DNA of 37,093 bases from an uncultured Erysipelotrichaceae bacterium. GTDB taxonomy: Bacteria; Bacillota_I; Bacilli_A; Erysipelotrichales; Erysipelotrichaceae. The notes beneath the pieces are model-generated. The model did not search any database and was not told the origin of the DNA. It saw nothing but the letters and a program-made list of their open reading frames with translations. The stretch covers positions 1 to 37,093 of the forward strand of contig OMXA01000016.1 of NCBI GenBank assembly GCA_900314905.1. The letters run 5' to 3'. Below, one piece after another: positions 31,845-37,093 of the stretch. Both the position numbers and the translations under genes were made by a program. Position 1 is the stretch's first letter; each line of letters opens with the position of its first letter.

Positions 31845-32786
31845 ATGAAAAAGCATACTCTAGTAACCCTTCTGCTTGAGCAGAAAACCATCGATGCCAT
31901 GAATGGTATTGATGGCTATGAATACCGGTTCAGAAAACCAGAGGAGGTCACTGCGGATGACCTTTCCTGGGCAGAAATCATTGTCGGGGATCCGACCATG
32001 GAGCAGATCCGCATGGCTGAGCATCTGGAATGGATCCAGACAGATTCTGCCGGAGTCGACCGCTATCGCAGTCTGGACCCGCAGATCGTCTTGTCGAATG
32101 CCTATGGAGCTTATGGTCCAGGCATTGCAGAATTCATGACTGCCTGCATTCTGATGACAGATAAGAAGCTGAATCGCTATGTCAAAGCACAGACAGATCA
32201 CTCCTGGAAGAATCTCGGCTACGGGATCGGCATCGAGAACATGAAGGTTCTTTCGGTTGGCATGGGCTCAATTGGTTCTGAGTTTCTGAAACGCATGCAT
32301 GCACTCGGAGCTAAGTGCTATGGCGTCCGCCGATCTGTTCATGAAGTTCCGGAATTTGCGGAAGCCGTATATCAGACCAGCGATCTGAAACAGATTCTTC
32401 CGGAAATGGATGCTGTTGCTCTCAGCCTTCCGGAAACACCCGAAACAATTCACCTGTTTGACAGGGAAATGCTTTCCTGCACGAAACGCGGCAGCATCCT
32501 CATGAATGTCGGCAGAGGCACTGCAATTGATCAGACTGCTCTTCTCAGCTTCACCCGCCAGCACTGGTTTTCGGCAGTGATTCTCGATGTTACCGAACCG
32601 GAACCGCTGCCGAAGAACAACCCGCTCTGGAATGAAGAAGATGTCATCATCACGCCTCACATCAGCGGAAGATATCATAATCCGCTCAATTATGACCGGG
32701 TCAGTGCAGTAATTCTCGAGAACCTGAAACACGCAGCGGCCGGTGAGCCTCTGAAGCATGTCATTGACCTTAAGAAGGGCTACTGA
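31845..32786 (+). CDS. D-2-hydroxyacid dehydrogenase
   Basis: A 313-residue NAD(P)-dependent oxidoreductase that interconverts 2-oxoacids and D-2-hydroxyacids. The Rossmann core has LSVGMGSIGSEFLKRM (GxGxxG). The catalytic triad is present: Arg in NVGRGTAID, Glu in DVTEPEPLP and His in ITPHISG. It resembles the phosphoglycerate/glyoxylate reductase-like branch; the actual substrate is unknown. The start is taken at ATG 31845 (MKKHTL); ATG 31839 is also possible, and neither has a ribosome binding site. The PfkB kinase follows 17 bases after the stop, after AGGAGGGG. Confidence 0.88.
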   Translation: MKKHTLVTLLLEQKTIDAMNGIDGYEYRFRKPEEVTADDLSWAEIIVGDPTMEQIRMAEHLEWIQTDSAGVDRYRSLDPQIVLSNAYGAYGPGIAEFMTACILMTDKKLNRYVKAQTDHSWKNLGYGIGIENMKVLSVGMGSIGSEFLKRMHALGAKCYGVRRSVHEVPEFAEAVYQTSDLKQILPEMDAVALSLPETPETIHLFDREMLSCTKRGSILMNVGRGTAIDQTALLSFTRQHWFSAVILDVTEPEPLPKNNPLWNEEDVIITPHISGRYHNPLNYDRVSAVILENLKHAAAGEPLKHVIDLKKGY

Positions 32787-32803
32787 AACACAGGAGGGGA
32801 CAG

Positions 32804-33736
32804 ATGGGAATTGTCGTAATAGGAGCAGTATTCGTGGATATCAAAGGATATCCGCTCGGCAAATACGTACCGGACGGAAGAAACGCCGGCCGGGTTGTCC
32901 AGGTTCATGGCGGTGTCAGCCGCAATGTCGCTGAAGACATCGCAAACGTCGAACTCAGGCCGACCTTTCTGAGCGTCGTCGATGATACCGGAACCGGTGA
33001 AGACGTCATTCATAAACTTCAGCGGCACAAAGTCGTGACAGATTATATTCAGAAAGTCCCAGGAGGTCTTGGCACCTGGCTTGCAATCTTCGATCAGGAT
33101 GGCGATGTTGTCGGATCCATCTCTCAGCGTCCGGACCTTTCCGTGCTCAGTGACGTGCTTGCGGAACATGGCGATGAGATCTTCTGCGATTGCGACAGTG
33201 TAGTAGTCGAGATCGATATGGCTTCCTCCCTCCTCAAGCAGATCTTCGATCTTGCCGACAGGTATCATAAAGTCGTCTATGCAGTCGTTTCCAATATGTC
33301 CATTGCACTGGAGCGCAGAGATCTTATGATGCGCACCGGCTGCGTCGTATGCAATCAGGAAGAAGCCGGGCTCCTGTTTTCCGACGATTTCACCGGCATG
33401 ACTCCAGAAGAACTTGCTCCGATCATCTACCGTAAAGCATGCACTGCGCAATATCGCAGAGTTGTCGTGACGATGGGAAAAAGCGGAGCAGTCTATGCAG
33501 AGCCCGATATCGGATGCGGAGTATGTCCTGCTCAGGAAACAGCTGTCATCGATACTGCCGGATGCGGGGACGCATTCTTTGCCGGAGTCACGATAGGACT
33601 CACCTATGGCAAGAAGCTGAAAGAAGCATGTGAGATCGGAACAAGACTTGCTTCCTCCGTCATCGCAACAAAAGAAAATGTCTGTCCGAGATTCCGGCCT
33701 GAAGAATTCGGCCTGTTCCCGGGAAGAAACTGCTAG
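32804..33736 (+). CDS. PfkB-family carbohydrate or nucleoside kinase
   Basis: A 310-residue ribokinase-fold kinase. The first PfkB signature region (RVVQVHGGVSRNVAEDIANV) and the C-terminal one with the catalytic Asp and anion hole (DTAGCGDAFFAGVTIGL) are intact. CVVCNQEEAGLLF is the usual middle strand. GAGGGG precedes the ATG. The substrate is not readable; related proteins phosphorylate pseudouridine, ribose or fructose-type sugars. Pairing with a D-2-hydroxyacid dehydrogenase recalls pathways that oxidise and phosphorylate sugar acids, but this is a guess. Confidence 0.88.
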   Translation: MGIVVIGAVFVDIKGYPLGKYVPDGRNAGRVVQVHGGVSRNVAEDIANVELRPTFLSVVDDTGTGEDVIHKLQRHKVVTDYIQKVPGGLGTWLAIFDQDGDVVGSISQRPDLSVLSDVLAEHGDEIFCDCDSVVVEIDMASSLLKQIFDLADRYHKVVYAVVSNMSIALERRDLMMRTGCVVCNQEEAGLLFSDDFTGMTPEELAPIIYRKACTAQYRRVVVTMGKSGAVYAEPDIGCGVCPAQETAVIDTAGCGDAFFAGVTIGLTYGKKLKEACEIGTRLASSVIATKENVCPRFRPEEFGLFPGRNC

Positions 33737-33771
33737 AGGCTGCGGAAGGGCAGGGATTCATAAAACAGTTG

Positions 33772-33806
33772 CATTCCCGGCAGATGTTTCTGACGGGAAT
33801 GTTCAT
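33772..33806 (+). terminator. Possible terminator after the PfkB kinase
   Basis: Perfect 8-bp stem CATTCCCG / CGGGAATG with a 14-base loop, then TTCATGTATATT. The U-tract is weak. Confidence 0.45.
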
Positions 33807-33883
33807 GTATATTGTGTATATTTCATCGATTTGATAGAAAAGACTTAACAATTCGACAAGCTTAAATTTGACGAGATAGGGAA

Positions 33884-34345
33884 ATGCTTGAATTATATAA
33901 GCCTCATATTGAGGACTTGTGGTTTAAGGAAAAAATGATGAGTGATGAGCAGACGATGGCTTACAACCATGCCTGCGGAGGCACAATTCCATTCCCTAAA
34001 GAATATTGGGCAGATTGGCATGACAGATGGATCATAAACCACAATAACAAACGCTTTTACAGATACATTAAAGATAATGGCACTTTTATTGGCGAGGCAG
34101 CATATCATTTTGACGAAGAACGGCAGATTTATATTGCTGACGTGATCATTTATGCCCCGTACCGAGGAAAGGGATACGGCCGCAACGGACTATTGCTTTT
34201 ATGTGAAACGGCAAAAGACAACGGCATCATGGAACTCTATGACGATATTGCTATAGACAATTCTTCTGTTGCACTATTCCTTAAATGTGGGTTTGTGGAA
34301 GTTCTGCGAACCACCGAGTACGTTTTAGTAAAAAAGGAATTGTGA
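33884..34345 (+). CDS. GNAT-family acetyltransferase, AT-richer than its neighbours
   Basis: A 153-residue GNAT protein. The acetyl-CoA loop is IYAPYRGKGYGRNGLLLL (R-G-K-G-Y-G), followed by YDDIAIDNSSVALFLKCGFVEV, the usual last helix and strand. The substrate is unknown. The codon use is more AT-rich than in the flanking genes, the ribosome binding site is poor (AGGGA placed very close), and hairpins lie on both sides. Recent arrival by transfer is plausible. It is unlike the other GNAT gene at 8840. Confidence 0.82.
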   Translation: MLELYKPHIEDLWFKEKMMSDEQTMAYNHACGGTIPFPKEYWADWHDRWIINHNNKRFYRYIKDNGTFIGEAAYHFDEERQIYIADVIIYAPYRGKGYGRNGLLLLCETAKDNGIMELYDDIAIDNSSVALFLKCGFVEVLRTTEYVLVKKEL

Positions 34346-34420
34346 GCAGCCAATTCCAATTTGTTGAACAGATAAAGGGTGCACTTCTATACGCCGCCCG
34401 GTGTAGTGCGTTGAGTACGA

Positions 34421-34443
34421 TTATGCACTGCGCCGGTGCATAA
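34421..34443. repeat. 8-bp inverted repeat after the GNAT gene
   Basis: TTATGCAC / GTGCATAA with a 7-base loop, just left of the next terminator. There is no U-tract. It may be a recombination scar bounding the AT-rich GNAT gene; function is unknown. Confidence 0.4.
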
Positions 34444-34446
34444 CAC

Positions 34447-34479
34447 GAAAAACCGACCTATGATCGTAATCATAGGTCG
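34447..34479 (-). terminator. Terminator of the AlaX-aldolase operon
   Basis: Perfect 11-bp stem CGACCTATGAT / ATCATAGGTCG with a 4-base loop. On the minus strand it is followed by GTTTTTCG. On the plus strand ATTTACTGTTTT follows, so it may also stop transcription from the GNAT gene. Confidence 0.85.
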
Positions 34480-34523
34480 ATTTACTGTTTTATGGACACC
34501 TGCCAAATCTGCAGCCTCTTTTT

Positions 34524-35189
34524 TTACTTTCCAAGATGGATTTCTGCAGGATAGCCCCACTTCTGCAGTTCCTCTGCAGGAAGCACCTCAGGTTCTTTTC
34601 CCTGATTCAGCAGCAGGGCATGTTCATACAATTCTGCAATCTCTTCTACATAGCATGCCTTGAGATATGCCTCTTCAATACTTGCTTCATCGACCGTCAC
34701 ATCACCATGAGCCTGCAGCAGGAACGCATCATGATGCTTCACCGGCTCAATGACCGATTCTGCTAATGCCATAGTCCCCGGTCTTGCATAGGGAGCGACC
34801 GGGATGATTTCATCCGCATTGCCAAGATGGAACATCTCATACACCAATGCAGGAATCGGCTTATTCAGCACTGCAAATACCGTAGCAAATTTGGAATGCG
34901 TATGCACGATTGCGGTTACATCCTTCCTTGTGCGGTAGATCGCCAGGTGCATCATCGCTTCGCTGGTCGGTTTAAGTCCATTGACCGATTCCACCACTTC
35001 TGCATCCATATTCATGACTACCATATCCTGCAGCACCATCTTCTCCCGATCCACTCCGGTCGGCGTGATCACAACCAGGCCGCTCTCCAGGTCTCTGGCA
35101 GAGAAATTCCCAGACTTATGCCTGCATAGTCCATCTCTCTGAGCAGTCTTTGCGACCTCCATCACCTGTTCTTTCAGTTCTTCCAGCAT
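34524..35189 (-). CDS. Class II aldolase (fuculose-phosphate aldolase / AraD type)
   Basis: A 221-residue zinc-dependent class II aldolase/epimerase of normal size. The metal site is VHTHSKFAT (two His) plus LQAHGDVTV (third His). Gly- and Ser-rich phosphate loops GNFSAR and ITPTGVD are present, with KPTSEAMMH carrying the catalytic acidic residue. The family includes L-fuculose-1-phosphate aldolase, rhamnulose-1-phosphate aldolase and ribulose-5-phosphate 4-epimerase; no sugar operon is nearby to choose among them. It starts 4 bases after the AlaX-like gene, so the two are co-transcribed. Confidence 0.88.
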   Translation of the reverse strand: MLEELKEQVMEVAKTAQRDGLCRHKSGNFSARDLESGLVVITPTGVDREKMVLQDMVVMNMDAEVVESVNGLKPTSEAMMHLAIYRTRKDVTAIVHTHSKFATVFAVLNKPIPALVYEMFHLGNADEIIPVAPYARPGTMALAESVIEPVKHHDAFLLQAHGDVTVDEASIEEAYLKACYVEEIAELYEHALLLNQGKEPEVLPAEELQKWGYPAEIHLGK

Positions 35190-35193
35190 CCTG

Positions 35194-36321
35194 TTACTGT
35201 CCTCTCTTTTCTTTCATCATGGCTTCTGCCGCAGCCGCAAAATCCGCTTTGCTGAGTTCGCTTCTTCCGCTTACGATCTTCGGGCTTCCACCTCCTGAAC
35301 ATCCTGTCTTCTGCTTCAGAATTTCCAGAAAGTCACGTGCTTTCTGGTCTGGTGACACGATAGCAAAGTCAATCAGACTACCTGCGGAATAGATCATCGT
35401 CGTGCACTTTGCCACCCTTCCATATTCCTGTGAGAACACTCTCAGCTTCTGACTCTGATTCTTTCCGAGGTCAATGATCAGAGGCTCTTTCTCTGCATAT
35501 TCAGCTGCTTCATATCTGCAGAGACTCCTGGTCAGATCCTGAAGCTCTGCCTTCTGCTTCTTATTGTTTTCAAAGAGCTTCTCCAGTTTCTCTGGCAGCT
35601 CACTGATGCCGGTATTCAGAATTCCGGCAAGCTCATGCAGAAGACGGTCTTCCCTGACCAGCATCCAGTCAGCTGCTCTGCTGCAGGCAAAATAGATTCT
35701 GGTACCTGAGCTGATATGCTCGCTGTGAAGCAGCACAAAGCTTCCGATCTCTCCCGTATGATTTACATGCGGCGTTCCGCATGGCTGCTGATCCAGCCCT
35801 TTGATCGTAACGATCCGCACCAGGTCATATTTCGCATATTCAGGATCCGGATACTCTCTTCCCTTCACATACGAAAAGGTCACCGGCACATCCATTTCGA
35901 TTGCGTGATTGATATAGCTCTGCACTTCTTCCAGATGAGATGGAGGCAGATCTCTTGTATTGATGTCATAGTAGGAATTCTCCGGATTCACATTTGTGGA
36001 TGAAATCAGAATTCCTTTCTTTCGGTAATACGTATCCAGAATATGAAGCGCTGTCTGGGGAGCAGTTACCGCCAGCCGGTATTCTGCATCCAATTCCATG
36101 ACAATCGGATTATGCAGAATTCCATTCACATGATGCCAGAGCTCCTCTCCCTCCCAGTAAAGTCCATCCACGTTCAAGCCATTGATCGTTCCACGATCAT
36201 CAGGCATCCCGCCTTTTTCGCCATAAAACACCGTATCGGCAAAGCGATACCACCCATCCTTCTCGTCAGCGATTTCCGTTACACAGGAAACACGCTCATA
36301 ATGATCATACCTTCCCTGCAT
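35194..36321 (-). CDS. AlaX-like alanyl-tRNA editing protein with altered zinc motif
   Basis: A 375-residue stand-alone relative of the alanyl-tRNA synthetase editing region: a short beta domain with the family's GEKGGMPDDRGTI, the second additional domain, a coiled-coil linker (LEKLFENNKKQKAELQDLTR) and a C-terminal DHHA1-like domain (CSGGGSPKIVSGRS). AlaX proteins hydrolyse Ser- or Gly-tRNA-Ala. The zinc site is usually HxxxH plus CxxxH. Here the first motif is PQTALHILD, with Gln in place of the first His, while CGTPHVNHTGEIG keeps the second. The altered site may lower or change activity. AAGGAGG precedes the ATG. Confidence 0.85.
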   Translation of the reverse strand: MQGRYDHYERVSCVTEIADEKDGWYRFADTVFYGEKGGMPDDRGTINGLNVDGLYWEGEELWHHVNGILHNPIVMELDAEYRLAVTAPQTALHILDTYYRKKGILISSTNVNPENSYYDINTRDLPPSHLEEVQSYINHAIEMDVPVTFSYVKGREYPDPEYAKYDLVRIVTIKGLDQQPCGTPHVNHTGEIGSFVLLHSEHISSGTRIYFACSRAADWMLVREDRLLHELAGILNTGISELPEKLEKLFENNKKQKAELQDLTRSLCRYEAAEYAEKEPLIIDLGKNQSQKLRVFSQEYGRVAKCTTMIYSAGSLIDFAIVSPDQKARDFLEILKQKTGCSGGGSPKIVSGRSELSKADFAAAAEAMMKEKRGQ

Positions 36322-36502
36322 TCATATCCTCCTTTGCTGATCTTGCAATCTGGATCATCCGAACTCCGCCATCTGCAATCAGAATTGATCCGAGCGAAAC
36401 CATATATCAGCCGATTCCCCGGTCCATAGCAGCCAGAATATCCCCTCCGGAAACACCGAACAGAATCCCTGCAGCCAGGATCAGAATTGCTCTGCCTGCC
36501 AT
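36312..36502 (-). pseudogene. Fragment of a GntP-like permease
   Basis: In one minus-strand frame an ATG at 36502 opens MAGRAILILAAGILFGVSGG, then DILAAMDRGIG, a TGA stop, then YMVSLGSILIADGGVRMIQI and a short tail ending 10 bases inside the AlaX-like gene start. The order 'G - charged helix - G.G - LGS - IADGG..RI' matches an N-terminal stretch of gluconate-type (GntP) transporters with about ten residues missing. Stop codon and deletion make it a relic. The family call is tentative. Confidence 0.4.
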
Positions 36503-36544
36503 CGTTCATACAGATTCTGACAATCTGATTCTGTTTTTCCCTGC

Positions 36545-36946
36545 CTAGCATTGCAGAACAGTACAGCACAGCACCAGATTTGCGCCTTCGGAATGTCCTC
36601 CGATCAGATATCGCCGTTCCGGTTTCATCACATGTTCTGCATAGCTCAGGGCGTACTGCTGGGAAATGGTCTTTGCAAAGGGAATCATGAAATCTTCCAT
36701 TCACTCCGCTATAGAAGTATCTGTTCCCCGGAAAGAAAGATAAGGGCACCGCTCATTCAGAACTATTTCAACTGCTCCGAACTGACATGCATGCTTCTCA
36801 TCAAAATGATCCTCATAGTTTCTGAGAACCAGTCTTCCGGACCTTTCCGTATCAGCTGCAAGCATGAAATGATCAATATCGCTGAATGTATCTTCTGCAA
36901 GCGGAATATTCCGGTGCCAGAGCAGGTAATCCTTCAGCGTATCCAT
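36545..36946 (-). pseudogene. DUF2974 (Mbeg1-like) hydrolase pseudogene with a Trp-to-stop mutation
   Basis: The frame opens at ATG 36946 after an AGAAGGG site: MDTLKDYLLWHRNIPLAEDT, then IDHFMLA, and YLSFRGTDTSIAE followed by TGA (36701-36703). It resumes in the same frame as MEDFMIPFAKTISQQYALSY and a lipase-type nucleophile elbow IGGHSEGANL, before a TAG at 36545-36547. DUF2974 proteins read GTDxxxxxWxEDF, so the TGA stands exactly at the conserved Trp (TGG to TGA). The protein is also cut off after the elbow, well short of family length. It is a decayed alpha/beta hydrolase. Confidence 0.7.
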
Positions 36947-36973
36947 AATAGCCCTTCTTTCGCCCAGGACCAT

Positions 36974-37093
36974 CTTAACATGAAAAGGACTGCTTTAAAG
37001 TGGCCCCGTTGTCAAGGACAGTTTTCTGACAGTTCGGGTTTCTGAGGGTCACATGCATTGATCAAGACGGAAGACAGCTGAATCATAGCTGTC
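36974..37093. other. Right edge: non-coding, possible mobile-element end
   Basis: No gene start is recognisable. The stretch around 37001-37040 (AAAGTGGCCCCGTTGTCAAG, then ACAGTTTTCTGACAGT) looks like the kind of terminal sequence that borders IS3-type elements, and it contains a TTGACA on the minus strand. The window ends before this can be tested. Confidence 0.2.

Noticed and set aside
36701-36703. TGA read as tryptophan (Mollicutes-type code)
   Set aside because: TGA falls at a conserved Trp here, but intact genes in the window end at TGA (for example 12213-12215 and 32784-32786), so TGA is a stop and the gene is simply broken.

Overview
The window looks like a chromosomal segment of a low-to-mid GC Bacillota (Firmicutes) bacterium. 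Supporting signs are AGGAGG-type ribosome binding sites, sigma-A style promoters (TTGACA/TATAAT), a CIRCE operator, KtrAB-type potassium uptake genes, an arginine deiminase (ADI) pathway operon, and many Bacillota-type regulators (MarR, TetR, AraC). A gut-associated Erysipelotrichaceae-like host is my best guess. That is inference, not something the sequence proves. Most of the window is dense, ordinary chromosome. The left 5 kb and right 1 kb look more accessory.

Left part (1-5240). A minus-strand operon runs osmC - lpd (with two lipoyl domains) - lplA - marR. It is preceded by a clean promoter whose -10 overlaps a palindrome and is closed by a strong terminator. Together the genes would make a self-contained lipoyl-dependent peroxidase module: peroxidase, electron donor, lipoylating enzyme and redox-type regulator. 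Next to it lies a truncated, frameshifted IS1182-type transposase.

Central left part (5244-13205). Minus-strand typA and a lipoprotein-like D,D-carboxypeptidase are divergent from tRNA-Leu(GAG). Plus-strand genes follow: a GNAT acetyltransferase, a PD-(D/E)XK-like protein with a zinc ribbon, and two consecutive CobW-type GTPases. One GTPase has a long His-rich segment; the other is fused to a DUF1980/YcgQ-like domain. A minus-strand B3/B4-domain protein faces them across a shared terminator.

Arginine region (13183-21295). On the minus strand, in transcription order, are tRNA-Arg(ACG), argS, then an ADI operon of arcA-arcB fusion - arcC - arcD-like transporter, and then an AraC-type regulator with two AraC DNA-binding domains. 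The arcA-arcB fusion is the most striking gene. The ADI part stops exactly where its catalytic-Cys motif should begin and continues in frame into a complete ornithine carbamoyltransferase. The ADI activity should therefore be dead, while citrulline phosphorolysis and ATP formation through ArcC could remain.

Central right part (21424-28534). A TetR regulator and an MntP-like membrane protein form a minus-strand pair. Then come plus-strand degV, tRNA-Arg(CCU), tRNA-Pro(AGG, an A34 anticodon), a ktrB/trkH - ktrA pair, and ftsH. The ftsH gene is preceded by a near-perfect CIRCE element and encodes an unusual C-terminal zinc ribbon.

Right part (28815-37093). Minus-strand lgt - rpiB - membrane-anchored unknown is a tightly overlapping operon. 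Next are a DUF308 membrane protein, a divergent D-2-hydroxyacid dehydrogenase - PfkB kinase pair, an AT-richer GNAT gene flanked by hairpins, and a class II aldolase plus AlaX-like pair. The right end holds two decaying genes in one frame: a DUF2974-like hydrolase with a TGG-to-TGA nonsense codon, and a GntP-like permease fragment.
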